From Anaerolineales bacterium (GTDB lineage: Bacteria > Chloroflexota > Anaerolineae > Anaerolineales > UBA4823): a DNA stretch of 44,844 nucleotides. The DNA lies in contig JAFGQI010000162.1 of NCBI GenBank assembly GCA_016935755.1, positions 1 through 44,844 on the forward strand, in the 5' to 3' direction. The notes below the pieces were generated by a model. The model was not told where the DNA came from. It made no database searches and worked only from the letters and a program-made list of their open reading frames with translations. Shown piece by piece: positions 1 to 8,210 of this stretch (position 1 is the stretch's first letter; each line of letters begins with the position of its first letter). Both the position numbers and the translations under genes were made by a program.

Positions 1-664
1 CGGTCATCAAACATCTTTCCGGCGGCAGGCTCAATCGCTGCAGAGCTGCCTGCATCATTAATGGAGAGGGCTTACCCGCCAATAATTCCAGCTTGCGCCC
101 GGTGATATGCTCCAGGGCGGCAATCGTCGCCCCAGCGTCGGGGATTGCGCCGCCGGGCATAGGACAGGCCTTATCCGCGTTGGTGGCAAAGAAGCGCGCC
201 CCTCGCAGCAAGGCTTGATAAGCGGTATTTAGCTTGCGGTAGTCCAGCGTCCGGTCAAATGCGATCACTACCGCATCAATGCCGCGCGGGTCGATTACCT
301 GTCGCTCATCTTGATCCCAAAGATCATCCACCAGGGTCAGGCCATAACGGACCAGTTCCTGGCGCAGGTATTCCTCGCCAACAACGTAGTATCTCAATCC
401 GGGATGGTTGCGCCGCAGATAATCCCCCAGCACGCCCGCAGAGGTCAGCACCTCATCTGGATCAGCCGGGATGCCGAAACGGGTCAGGTGGTCCGCGTAC
501 GCCTGAGGCCCTTCTAAAGGTTTGTTGCTCACAAACAGGAGGCGTTTGCCCCGGCGGCGCAGTTCTGCCAGCGTCTCCACCGCCCCCGGCAGCGCCTGCT
601 CACCCAGATACAGGGTGCCATCCAGATCAAACAGAAAGCCGTCAATCTCCGAGCCGGTCGCCAT
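1..664 (-). CDS. HAD-superfamily sugar-phosphatase (NagD-like), 3' end missing
   Basis: The frame opens with ATG at 664 on the minus strand and runs off the left edge after about 221 codons without a stop. The N-terminus has the HAD motif DLDGT (nucleophile D13, acid/base D15), then a VSNK motif II serine at about residue 46, and a GKPSP motif-III lysine near residue 202. The final GD(R) motif IV would lie just past the edge. The cap region between motifs II and III matches NagD/4-nitrophenylphosphatase-type enzymes, which dephosphorylate small sugar or nucleotide phosphates in the cytoplasm. The exact substrate cannot be told. The gene overlaps the 3' end of the upstream MOSC gene by 23 bases, suggesting co-transcription from the promoter at 1266-1294. 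Confidence 0.85.
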   Translation of the reverse strand, partial: MATGSEIDGFLFDLDGTLYLGEQALPGAVETLAELRRRGKRLLFVSNKPLEGPQAYADHLTRFGIPADPDEVLTSAGVLGDYLRRNHPGLRYYVVGEEYLRQELVRYGLTLVDDLWDQDERQVIDPRGIDAVVIAFDRTLDYRKLNTAYQALLRGARFFATNADKACPMPGGAIPDAGATIAALEHITGRKLELLAGKPSPLMMQAALQRLSLPPERCLMT

Positions 665-1227
665 AGATCACCTGCTCGGGGATTTCGGCTTGCACTGTTT
701 CACCTTCGCATAATGTGCCGGGCATCTCCACCACAGCCACCAGCCCGCGCAGGCGCGCCGCCTGCTTGACGAAGAGGGCAGCCAGCCCCTGGCGCTGGTA
801 TTTCTCCTCGATGAGGCCGCCCGGGCCCAGGCAGGGCAGATTCAGCTGCGAAACCACCAGCGTTACGCCGCCGGAGAAAAAAAGCCGGGTGGATGGGGGC
901 AGCAGGGTCAGCCTGGAGATGCCGCTCAGCAGCAGGTTGGCGCCCAGCCACTCCGGCAGGATTTGAGGCACATCCAGGGCGGCGGCAATTTCGTCCAATT
1001 CCTCCATAGAAAGGATGGACACCTGGCGGTCGCTGCGGATTTCCGTTCCGCGCGGGTACTGCGGCGTGCGCCCATCCGATCGGCGGGTGATCCCACTGTG
1101 CCTGTCGCCTTCAAAACCCGCAAAAGTCACTTTTACCTGAGATTGCCGGGTAGTGATGAAAGAATCCGGATCCAGCCCCAGATATAAACCCACCACCTGA
1201 CCGTGTTGTGTAGTTTTTTTTACCCAT
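642..1227 (-). CDS. MOSC-domain protein with a frameshift near its start
   Basis: The protein has MOSC (molybdenum cofactor sulfurase C-terminal) features: GDRHSG, the segment RQVSILSMEELDEIA, a WLGANLLLSGI stretch and LNLPC carrying the conserved family cysteine. MOSC domains are thought to bind or transfer sulfur or metal in molybdenum-cofactor-related chemistry; this protein's substrate is unknown. The start is a problem. The best ATG (1225-1227) has a purine-rich AAAGGCGAG upstream and sits 38 bases below a good promoter, but it is out of frame with the domain because of an A8 run (T8 on the plus strand at 1214-1221). One A fewer gives MGKKTTQHGQVVGLY in frame. The longer in-frame reading starts upstream of the promoter and is unlikely. 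A GTG at 1194-1196 is the only other in-frame choice and has no ribosome binding site. The stop at 642 overlaps the HAD gene. Confidence 0.75.
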
Positions 1228-1265
1228 CCCGCTCTCGCCTTTCTATAACGTTGGATTGCTGGTCG

Positions 1266-1294
1266 ATGATAACATGGATAACCGGGCCGATCAA
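1266..1294 (-). promoter_or_regulatory. Promoter for the MOSC-HAD pair
   Basis: Read on the minus strand, TTGATC (1294-1289) and TATCAT (1271-1266) are separated by 17 bases. The predicted transcript starts near 1259, leaving a short leader before ATG 1227. This placement excludes the far-upstream ATG at 1319 as the MOSC start. Confidence 0.6.
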
Positions 1295-1312
1295 GGCAGG
1301 TCAAAAATACCC

Positions 1313-1339
1313 TTGACATCCGATTGAGTGTGGTATCAT
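1313..1339 (+). promoter_or_regulatory. Promoter of the 1347 lipoprotein, probably giving a leaderless mRNA
   Basis: TTGACA at 1313-1318 and TATCAT at 1334-1339 have a short 15-base spacer. The -10 ends seven bases before ATG 1347, so transcription would begin at or next to the start codon, with no room for a ribosome binding site. Confidence 0.5.
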
Positions 1340-1346
1340 TTTGCTA

Positions 1347-1853
1347 ATGAATAAACCCTTCCTTCTCCGGTATCTAAGACCCTTTCTGGGCTTGAACAGC
1401 GTCACTGTAATTTCTGGGTTGGTGATCGCAGCTGTCATGCTGGCATCCTGCAGTTCAGCAGCCACCCCCACGCCCACCGCAGCCGCGGCAACCGAAGCCG
1501 CAACCGCCATAACCGCGCCTGAGGTGGGTCAACCTTTCCAACTGCACGGCGGCGAACAGATTTCTCTGCCTGAAGAAAGAATCTGGATCAAGTTTGAGGC
1601 GGTCTTGGTTGACAGCCGCTGCCCAAAATCAGTCGTGTGTGTGCAGAGCGGCGAAGCCCGGATTCAAATCCTGGCTGGTCTAGATAAAGACGAGGGAAGC
1701 ACACTCATCCTCAGCACCAATCACCCTCAGGATATCGCCAACCTGGGGCTTTATGAAATCCAGTTATTAGCCGTGGAACCCTATCCCTTCACCACAGAAC
1801 AAAAAATTGAACTCAAGGAATATTCGATTACTCTTAAGGTGGTCCAGAAATAA
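1347..1853 (+). CDS. Exported lipoprotein with a CPKSVVC motif, unknown function
   Basis: The protein is 168 residues long. A signal peptide ends in a lipobox (VMLASC), followed by an Ala/Thr/Pro linker (residues about 36-58) and a compact beta-rich domain. The core motif DSRCPKSVVCVQSGEA recurs in small secreted bacterial proteins of unknown function, where the two cysteines probably form a disulfide. The anchored domain should face the outside of the membrane. A TTG at 1341 is also in frame, but ATG 1347 is preferred because the -10 box ends at 1339. The methyltransferase gene begins 17 bases after the stop, so the two are probably co-transcribed. Confidence 0.8.
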   Translation: MNKPFLLRYLRPFLGLNSVTVISGLVIAAVMLASCSSAATPTPTAAAATEAATAITAPEVGQPFQLHGGEQISLPEERIWIKFEAVLVDSRCPKSVVCVQSGEARIQILAGLDKDEGSTLILSTNHPQDIANLGLYEIQLLAVEPYPFTTEQKIELKEYSITLKVVQK

Positions 1854-1870
1854 CAGCTGAGGAAAGCGCG

Positions 1871-2614
1871 TTGATACAAACTGATCCGCCTGATCTGGCG
1901 ACTAACTGGAGCGAAGAAAATTCGGAGACTTTCATCGATTACGGGCGCTACTTTGTGCCTGACCGAGAAGAACAAATCGCCGCGATCCGCGATCTGATGC
2001 CCCCAAAAGATGAGCCCTGGAAGGCGCTTGAGCTTTGCTGCGGGGAGGGCCTGCTGGCTGGAGCCTTGCTCGAAAAATACCCCCTCTGCACGGTGGTTGG
2101 ACTGGATGGCTCGCCCCGTATGCTCGAACAGGCGCATCAGAACCTGGCTGGCTATGGGGAGCGTTTCATCCCCCGGCTTTTTTCGCTGGCGGCGCGTGAC
2201 TGGCGGAAAAATACTGGCCCATATCAAGCAGTGGTATCTTCATTGGCAATCCATCACCTGGACGGCGCTCAAAAGCAGGAGCTGTTCCAGGATCTCTACA
2301 GTCTGCTGGATGACCAGGGCGTGCTGGTAATCGCTGATATCATTATGCCAGCCGATGCAACCGGGATTGCCCTGGCAGATGCCTCTTACGCTGAGGCTGT
2401 GCGCCAGCAGGCCTTTCAACTGGATGGCAACTACGCCTTTTTCGATATATTTCAAAACCTGCAGTGGAATATATTTCGTTACCCAGATGAGGTTGATAAA
2501 CCATCTGGCGTATACGAACAGCTGCGCTGGCTGGACCAGGCCGGTTTTAAGAACGTGGATGTTTATTGGCTGAAAGCCGGGCACGCAATTTACGGAGGAC
2601 GCAAACATGGGTGA
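1871..2614 (+). CDS. Class I SAM-dependent methyltransferase
   Basis: The 247-residue cytoplasmic protein has a Rossmann-type SAM-binding site. Motif I is LELCCGEGLL at about residues 55-64, followed by an acidic loop in VVGLDGSPRML (motif II, about 78-88), SSLAIHHLDG (post-motif, about 121-130) and GVLVIADI (motif III, about 153-160). It resembles the broad Methyltransf_25/UbiE-like group acting on small molecules; the substrate cannot be inferred. The likely start is TTG at 1871, preceded by a GAGGAAA ribosome binding site; no earlier ATG fits. The last codons overlap the next gene (2607) by eight bases, indicating translational coupling with the GH13 enzyme. Confidence 0.85.
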   Translation: MIQTDPPDLATNWSEENSETFIDYGRYFVPDREEQIAAIRDLMPPKDEPWKALELCCGEGLLAGALLEKYPLCTVVGLDGSPRMLEQAHQNLAGYGERFIPRLFSLAARDWRKNTGPYQAVVSSLAIHHLDGAQKQELFQDLYSLLDDQGVLVIADIIMPADATGIALADASYAEAVRQQAFQLDGNYAFFDIFQNLQWNIFRYPDEVDKPSGVYEQLRWLDQAGFKNVDVYWLKAGHAIYGGRKHG

Positions 2615-4211
2615 GCGCTTCATCTGGTGGAAACATGGTGTGTTTTACCAGATCTATCCCCGCAGTTTTATGGACAGCAATGGCGACGGTGTGGGCGACT
2701 TGCAGGGCATCATCCAGCGCATCGATTACCTGGCAGACCTGGGTGTTGACGCTCTGTGGATATCACCTATATACCCCTCACCAATGGCCGATTTCGGTTA
2801 CGACGTGTCCGACTATATGGATATCCATCCGCTGTTCGGCGATATGGCCACCTTCGACCGGCTGCTTACGTCCGCCCATGAACACGGGTTGCACGTGGTG
2901 CTGGATTTTGTTCCCAACCACACCTCGGATGAGCATCCCTGGTTCGTTGAATCACGCGCCTCGCGGCAGTCTGCCCGGCGCAGCTGGTATATCTGGCGGG
3001 ACGCAAAACCAGATGGCAGCCCGCCCAACAACTGGGAGTCGTTTTTCGGCGGCAGCGCCTGGCAGTGGGATGAAGCCACCTCGCAATATTACCTGCACCT
3101 GTTCCTGGAAAAACAGCCCGATCTAAACTGGCGCAATCCCCAGGTGGTGAAAGCCATGCACAAAGTGCTGCGTTTCTGGCTGGATAAAGGGGTGGATGGC
3201 TTTCGCATGGACGTGGTCACCTTCCTGATCAAACACGCCTCATTCCCGGATAACCCCATTCTGCCCAATCCCGCAAACCCGGATCGAACCATCCAGGAGC
3301 ACCGCTACGATATCAACCAGCCCGAAATCCACGCTCACCTGCGGCAGTTCCGCCATATCTTCGACAGCTACCCTGGCGATCGGGTCACCATCGGCGAAAC
3401 CTGGTTCATGAACCCGAAAGAGCTGGTCTCCTATTACGGCAAAAGCCTGGACGAGCTGCACCTGCCCTTCAACTTCATCACTCTAAGACAGCCCTGGCAG
3501 GCTCAGGCGATCCGCCAGGCGATCCACTCCTATTACGCCGCCCTGCCTCCGGGCGCTGCGCCGAATTTTGTCTTCGGCAACCATGATGTTCACCGCCTGG
3601 CGACACGCTATGGCGTAGAGAACCACCGCTCCGTTGCTCTTCTACTGCTCACCCTGCGGGGAGCGCCGACGATCTATTATGGAGATGAGCTGGGTATGCA
3701 GGATATCCAGGTGCCAGCCGACCGGCTTCAGGATCCTGTCGCCCGGCGCAAACCTGGCACAGATGAAGGCCGAGATCCCGAGCGCGCTCCGATGATCTGG
3801 GATAGCTCCCCGAACGCGGGTTTCACCCCTGCGGGCGTGCAGCCCTGGCTGCCCCTGCCCGAAAACTACCCCAAGATCAACGTGCTCTCGCAGAGAGCGG
3901 ATCCCACCTCAACGCTGAATTTCTACAAACGCCTGCTGCGACTGCGCCGGGAGCTGCCAGTATTGCAGCGCGGCGATTTTGATTTCGTTGATCAAGTTCC
4001 CGATCATGTGCTGGCTTATACCCGCCGGATGGTCGGACAGCACCTGCTGGTGGTAATCAACTTCTCTGGCGCGACGATTAAATTAGATTTATCTTCTCTT
4101 GAAGAACGCGCTGAAGTGCTCCTGTCCACCCAGGATCTGGAAGTTGGAACGATCGAGCTGGCCGATTTGACCCTGCAGCCCTATGAAGGACTGATGCTGA
4201 AGCTGTTATGA
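2607..4211 (+). CDS. GH13 alpha-glucosidase (oligo-1,6-glucosidase / trehalose synthase type)
   Basis: The 534-residue protein has no signal peptide, so it is cytoplasmic. It has the full GH13 TIM-barrel signature. Region I is DFVPNH (100-105). Region II is GFRMD with nucleophile D202. Region III is TIGETW with acid/base E264. Region IV is FGNHD with D327. The start VFYQIYPRSFMDSNGDGVGDL and the DFGYDVSDY segment are typical of exo-acting alpha-glucosidases of the oligo-1,6-glucosidase/amylosucrase/trehalose synthase cluster, which trim glucose from maltodextrins or isomalto-oligosaccharides. The C-terminal beta domain is present, so it appears complete. It is translationally coupled to the methyltransferase before it and the lipoprotein after it (ATGA overlap at 4208-4211). 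Exact bond specificity is uncertain. Confidence 0.93.
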   Translation: MGERFIWWKHGVFYQIYPRSFMDSNGDGVGDLQGIIQRIDYLADLGVDALWISPIYPSPMADFGYDVSDYMDIHPLFGDMATFDRLLTSAHEHGLHVVLDFVPNHTSDEHPWFVESRASRQSARRSWYIWRDAKPDGSPPNNWESFFGGSAWQWDEATSQYYLHLFLEKQPDLNWRNPQVVKAMHKVLRFWLDKGVDGFRMDVVTFLIKHASFPDNPILPNPANPDRTIQEHRYDINQPEIHAHLRQFRHIFDSYPGDRVTIGETWFMNPKELVSYYGKSLDELHLPFNFITLRQPWQAQAIRQAIHSYYAALPPGAAPNFVFGNHDVHRLATRYGVENHRSVALLLLTLRGAPTIYYGDELGMQDIQVPADRLQDPVARRKPGTDEGRDPERAPMIWDSSPNAGFTPAGVQPWLPLPENYPKINVLSQRADPTSTLNFYKRLLRLRRELPVLQRGDFDFVDQVPDHVLAYTRRMVGQHLLVVINFSGATIKLDLSSLEERAEVLLSTQDLEVGTIELADLTLQPYEGLMLKLL

Positions 4212-4654
4212 AGGCATGGGGCCAAATCTCATTCCTGCTATGCCTGGCGCTCCTGGCTGCCTGCAGCCCGGCAGCCTCAACGATCACTGAGGCGCAAGCC
4301 ATAGACATCGCCTGGCAGACCCTGGAGCCATATACCCATTCACACCAGCGGGGATACTGGCAGGCTGCGCAGGTGCAAACAGTGACCGGGGAGGATCTGC
4401 CTGAAATTTTTCATAAACCCCGCGATGAATACTGCTTCGGCAGCCGCAAACCGGCGGGTGAAGATATCACCTCTGACGGACGCTATTGGTATATCGAAAT
4501 GCGGCCCATCCCGGCCACCGTAATCCCCGAGACGCCGCTTTCGCCCACCGCTCCGCCGCGCAAACCAGAGCCTTTCATCCCGCAGGCTTTTTTCCTGATT
4601 GAACGAACCAGCAGTTCGGTGGCTGGTTTCAGAATACAATGCATCGTTTACTAA
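4208..4654 (+). CDS. Small lipoprotein of unknown function
   Basis: The protein is 148 residues with a classic lipoprotein signal peptide (lipobox LLAAC, Cys about residue 19). The mature part has one YCFGSR segment, a Pro-rich stretch (PLSPTAPPRKPEPF) and a C-terminal beta-like segment. No family is recognised. It starts on the ATGA that ends the GH13 gene, so it is the last gene of the 1347-4654 operon-like cluster. The Pro-rich part sits unusually in the middle, not right after the lipid anchor. An SGNH or enzymatic motif was looked for and not found. Confidence 0.7.
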   Translation: MKAWGQISFLLCLALLAACSPAASTITEAQAIDIAWQTLEPYTHSHQRGYWQAAQVQTVTGEDLPEIFHKPRDEYCFGSRKPAGEDITSDGRYWYIEMRPIPATVIPETPLSPTAPPRKPEPFIPQAFFLIERTSSSVAGFRIQCIVY

Positions 4655-4707
4655 TCATGGCCTCGCGGCCATCTCGATCAATGAGATACACTGGATAAGG
4701 AGATCAT

Positions 4708-6513
4708 ATGTCAGAAAATAATGTACCATTACGCAGCGAAATCGCTCGGGAATTTACCTGGAACGCCGAGAGCGTCTATCCAGACATTGCAGCCTGGGAA
4801 GCCGAACTGCAGGCCATCCAGAAGCTCATTCCAGCCTTCTCCAGCAGGCAAGGCACGCTTGCCAGCAGCCCACGCTCCCTGGCGGAAACGCTGCAGGGGC
4901 GCGACGAGCTGGTGAAACGCGCCATTGTCGCCTTGATGTACGCACGCATGAAAAATGCAGTGGATTTGACCGATCAAGAAAACGCCGCCCTGCCCGGCAA
5001 AGCCACGGGGGTGATTGGACAGGTGCTGGCGGCGGTCTCATTTGTTGAGCCGGAGCTGCTCCAGATTGGGCAGCAGCAGTTGGAGCAGTGGCTGGACAAA
5101 GATAAAAGCCTGAACATCTATGCGCAGTATTTTCATAATTTGTTCCGCAAACAAGCTCACGTCCGCTCGGCTGAGGTCGAAGAACTGCTCGGCATGCTGG
5201 CAGATCCATTCGCCAGCGTGGAATCAACCGCTTCCATGCTGACCAACGCCGACTTCAAATACCCGGCCGCCTCCGGCAGCCAGGGCGAGTCGATGGAAGT
5301 CACCCAGGGCAGTCTCTATAAAATCCTCGGTCTGCCAGACCGGCGACTGCGCCAGACGGCCTGGGAGGGCTATATGGACACCCACCTGGCCTTTAAAAAC
5401 ACCCTGGCGAACAACCTGATCACCGCCGTCAAGGGCTACTCCTTCCGGGCGCGCGCCCGCCGGTTTAACAGCACCCTGGAAGCCTCCCTGTTCGAAAACT
5501 GCATCCCGCCGGAGGTGTTCCACAACCTGCTAGAGACCTTCCGCAAGCACCTGCCCGTCTGGCATCGCTATTTCGCTCTGCGGCGCAAAGCCCTGGGCGT
5601 GGATCAGCTCAAGCCGTTTGACATGTGGGCGCCGCTGACCACGCAGAAGCCGTCCATTCCTTACGCTCAAGCGGTAGAATGGATCTGCCAGGGGCTGGCT
5701 CCGATGGGGCCGGATTACGCCGCCGAAGTCCGCCAGGGCTGCCTGCATGACCGCTGGGTGGATGTCTACCCCAACCAGGGAAAGTCAGCCGGGGCGTTCT
5801 CCTATGGCGCGCCAGGCACCTATCCCTTCATCGTGATGAGCTACACAGATGATATCTTCAGCCTGTCCACCCTGGCGCATGAGCTGGGCCATTCGATGCA
5901 CTCCCTGCTGACCTGGAGAACCCAGCCGGTCATCTACAGCGATTATTCGCTGTTTGTCGCCGAAGTCGCCTCGAATTTTCACCAGGCGATGGTACGCGCC
6001 CATTTGCTCGAACAGCAAACCGAACGGGAATTCCAGATATCCCTGATTGAAGAAGCCATGGCAAATTTCTTCCGCTATTTCTTGATCATGCCCACCCTGG
6101 CGCGCTTCGAGATGGAGGTTCACCGGCGCGTCGAGCAAGGCGAAGGTCTGAGCGCCGACGTGATGAATGATCTCATGGCGGATCTGTTCCAGGAAGCCTA
6201 TGGCGACCAGGTGCAGGTGGACCGCCCGCGGGTGGGGATCACCTGGGCCACCTTTGGGCACCTGTACATGGATTTCTACGTCTACCAGTATGCCACCGGC
6301 ATCTCAGCGGCGCATTCGCTCTCGCGACGTATTCTGAATGGCGTTCCAGGAGCGGTGGACAATTATCTCAAGTTCCTCTCTGCCGGCAGTTCGCTCTACC
6401 CGCTGGATGCGCTCAAGCTGGCTGGTGTGGATATGACCTCGCCGCAGCCGGTTGAAGAGACATTCGCTCTGCTCTCAAATCTGGTTGACCGGCTTGAAAC
6501 GCTGCTGGTGTGA
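4708..6513 (+). CDS. pepF: M3-family oligoendopeptidase F
   Basis: The 601-residue protein is of normal PepF length. The zinc site is HELGH (H391, E392, H395), with the third ligand E419 in the downstream EVASNFHQAM helix. The sequence AYGDQVQVDR and the segment GITWATFGHLYMDFYVYQYATG near the C-terminus are typical of the M3B (PepF) subfamily. These enzymes cut peptides of roughly 6-18 residues in the cytoplasm and help recycle peptides or degrade signal peptides. The ATG at 4708 has a good AAGGAG ribosome binding site. The two lipoprotein genes that follow are packed directly behind it (ATG two bases after the stop). Confidence 0.93.
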   Translation: MSENNVPLRSEIAREFTWNAESVYPDIAAWEAELQAIQKLIPAFSSRQGTLASSPRSLAETLQGRDELVKRAIVALMYARMKNAVDLTDQENAALPGKATGVIGQVLAAVSFVEPELLQIGQQQLEQWLDKDKSLNIYAQYFHNLFRKQAHVRSAEVEELLGMLADPFASVESTASMLTNADFKYPAASGSQGESMEVTQGSLYKILGLPDRRLRQTAWEGYMDTHLAFKNTLANNLITAVKGYSFRARARRFNSTLEASLFENCIPPEVFHNLLETFRKHLPVWHRYFALRRKALGVDQLKPFDMWAPLTTQKPSIPYAQAVEWICQGLAPMGPDYAAEVRQGCLHDRWVDVYPNQGKSAGAFSYGAPGTYPFIVMSYTDDIFSLSTLAHELGHSMHSLLTWRTQPVIYSDYSLFVAEVASNFHQAMVRAHLLEQQTEREFQISLIEEAMANFFRYFLIMPTLARFEMEVHRRVEQGEGLSADVMNDLMADLFQEAYGDQVQVDRPRVGITWATFGHLYMDFYVYQYATGISAAHSLSRRILNGVPGAVDNYLKFLSAGSSLYPLDALKLAGVDMTSPQPVEETFALLSNLVDRLETLLV

Positions 6514-6514
6514 G

Positions 6515-7003
6515 ATGAAAAACTATTCATGGCGAGTTTTCTGCTGGTTGGGTCTGCTGGCTGTGCTGAGCAGCTGCACCCTGATGAACTCTGGCAACCA
6601 GGCGGTGCGCGGCAGTGGGTACGAAGGCGTGATCCTATCAGTTGAAAATGCCCAGGAGCTTGGCCCTTTGCTCGGAAACGATATCAACGAGTTCTGGCTG
6701 CCCACCGAGCAGGATGTGGCCGCGTTGGAGGCGGCCCTACCGGACTATCTGACAGCCAACGATGAAATGTTCGAAAATCTGCCCGTCTTGTGGGAGAGGC
6801 TGAGCAAATACAAACGCCAATATGTCGGCTATCTCGAAAACGGGCAGCGCGTCATCTATGTGAACTATTTCTACAACCCTCCTGACAATAACTGGAAAAA
6901 GGAGTTTATCCTGGTCATGGATGGCGGCGACAGCTATTTCAACCTGCGCTTCCAGGTGGAGACGGGTCAATTTTATGGCCTCGAAGTCAACCGCGGGGTC
7001 TAG
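6515..7003 (+). CDS. Lipoprotein of unknown function
   Basis: The start ATG at 6515 lies one base after the pepF stop. The 162-residue protein begins with a lipoprotein signal peptide (VLSSC lipobox, Cys about residue 21). The mature domain contains LPTEQDVAALEAAL, KYKRQYVGYLENGQRVIYVNYF and FILVMDGGDSYFNLRFQVETGQF, an alternating pattern suggesting a small beta-sheet fold. There is no family assignment. Similar short lipoproteins with a K-RQY-G-NG-R-I-(Y/L)-NFF pattern occur across bacteria. It overlaps the following lipoprotein gene by 29 bases, so the two are probably made together. Confidence 0.75.
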   Translation: MKNYSWRVFCWLGLLAVLSSCTLMNSGNQAVRGSGYEGVILSVENAQELGPLLGNDINEFWLPTEQDVAALEAALPDYLTANDEMFENLPVLWERLSKYKRQYVGYLENGQRVIYVNYFYNPPDNNWKKEFILVMDGGDSYFNLRFQVETGQFYGLEVNRGV

Positions 7004-7628
7004 GACATTCCTGGTCGCGCTGGCTCTACTGGTTAGTCTCAGCCTGGCATGCCAGGCTGTTTCTCGTCTCTGGCAGGGCGCGCCATCCCCAACAGCAAGC
7101 CCTGCAGCACTCTCTTCCACCCACCAGCCCACCACTACGAAGACCGCCGCTCCAACCCTGATGAAGAACACCACAAAAACCCCTCAGGGCACCGCTGACC
7201 TGTCCGGGGCGGGCATGGAGATCACCGGAACCCTGACCAGCACCCTGACGCTCATGCCATCACTTAGCCTCACCAGCACACTGACAGCCACTGCCACCCT
7301 GGAGCCAACCCCGACGGTATTCGTCGATTTAACATTGATGGAAAAGTACACCTCGCCTTTCCCCCTGCCAGGCGAGGTGGAGAATTTCGACAAATTCGGG
7401 GATATCAAGATCAGCTATCAGACCGATTTTTGGATGGACGAGGTGATCAGCTTCTACAGGGGAGCTTTCTCGCAGCAGCGGCTCTACGAGCTGATCAACC
7501 TGAACCAGATCACAGATGATTATTTCCGTCTGGTATTTGCGGGTTCGCTGAATGGCATGCTGGTCTTTGTCGAAGGGAGTTTAGACGAGCAAGGCTGGCT
7601 ACATGTACAGGTATATTATGGATATTAG
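6975..7628 (+). CDS. Lipoprotein with Thr/Pro/Ser-rich stalk, unknown function
   Basis: The start chosen is ATG 6975, giving a signal peptide of sensible length ending in the lipobox SLSLAC. Earlier in-frame codons would bury the signal under a charged extension. A Thr/Ser/Pro-rich stalk covers roughly residues 30-115. A C-terminal globular domain of about 95 residues follows, containing YTSPFPLPGEVENFDKFGDIKISYQTDF and WMDEVISFYRGAFSQQRL. The latter resembles the pattern 'single helix that moves a polypeptide across the bilayer then beta strands' seen in many Chloroflexota lipoproteins, but no named family is recognised. It overlaps the preceding lipoprotein gene. Confidence 0.75.
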   Translation: MASKSTAGSRTFLVALALLVSLSLACQAVSRLWQGAPSPTASPAALSSTHQPTTTKTAAPTLMKNTTKTPQGTADLSGAGMEITGTLTSTLTLMPSLSLTSTLTATATLEPTPTVFVDLTLMEKYTSPFPLPGEVENFDKFGDIKISYQTDFWMDEVISFYRGAFSQQRLYELINLNQITDDYFRLVFAGSLNGMLVFVEGSLDEQGWLHVQVYYGY

Positions 7629-7681
7629 CGCATGAATTACGCCCGCTGCCAACAATTTCGCGTTTGCTGCCTGAGGGGGTT

Positions 7682-7687
7682 TATAAT
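7682..7687 (+). promoter_or_regulatory. Candidate -10 box for the 7728 gene
   Basis: A TATAAT hexamer lies 40 bases before ATG 7728 in a 99-base intergenic gap. No convincing -35 is visible at normal spacing, so only the -10 is proposed. The gene has its own ribosome binding site (AAGGAG, about 7717-7722). Confidence 0.35.
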
Positions 7688-7727
7688 TGTGAAAACGTGA
7701 CATATTCTGCCAGCCAAAGGAGTCAGA

Positions 7728-8207
7728 ATGTTCCGCAAATTCCAGTTCCGTTTGATGTTTGTGATTGGTTTTGGCTTGATGCTGTGGTTTCTTACCCGAC
7801 CACGCAAGGAAACCACGCCCACACCCGAGCCAAAAGAAATCACGATACCCCACCGACCCGGCTCAACCACTTCTGCCCCCGCCAAAAAACGCCAGGGGCA
7901 GCGGCCTTCTGCCATCACCAAACCAAAAACCACCTCGCCCGCGGCTGGAGCGCCCCAGCCTGATGATGATTTGACCCGCCTGGACGGTATCGGGCCGCGC
8001 ATCGCCAGTTTGCTGAAAACTGCCGGCATCACCTCCTATGCGCGCCTGGCCGATACCCCCATAGACAAGCTGCAGCAAATTCTCGGCGCGGCCAGCCTGC
8101 GGCTTGCCAAACCCGAGACCTGGCCGGCCCAGGCGCGCCTGGCAGCCGCTGGAGACTGGCAGGGCTGGAAAGAATTGGTGCTCAAATCCAAGAGCAGCCC
8201 GAGGTGA
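7728..8207 (+). CDS. Membrane-anchored helix-hairpin-helix protein
   Basis: The 159-residue protein has one N-terminal membrane segment (about residues 8-22), then a basic Pro/Lys/Thr-rich linker (about 25-80) and a C-terminal helix-hairpin-helix domain. The domain contains LTRLDGIGPRIASLLKTAGITSYARLA, with the GIGPR hairpin typical of DNA-binding HhH_5/ribosomal-L17-associated or DUF4332-like modules. The tail AKPETWPAQARLAAAGDWQGWKEL is often seen in HhH proteins from Chloroflexota and cyanobacteria. If the hairpin binds nucleic acid, this would tether DNA to the membrane; the soluble DUF4332 protein at 10212 is a possible relative. Function is unproven. Confidence 0.75.
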   Translation: MFRKFQFRLMFVIGFGLMLWFLTRPRKETTPTPEPKEITIPHRPGSTTSAPAKKRQGQRPSAITKPKTTSPAAGAPQPDDDLTRLDGIGPRIASLLKTAGITSYARLADTPIDKLQQILGAASLRLAKPETWPAQARLAAAGDWQGWKELVLKSKSSPR

Positions 8208-8210
8208 GCG

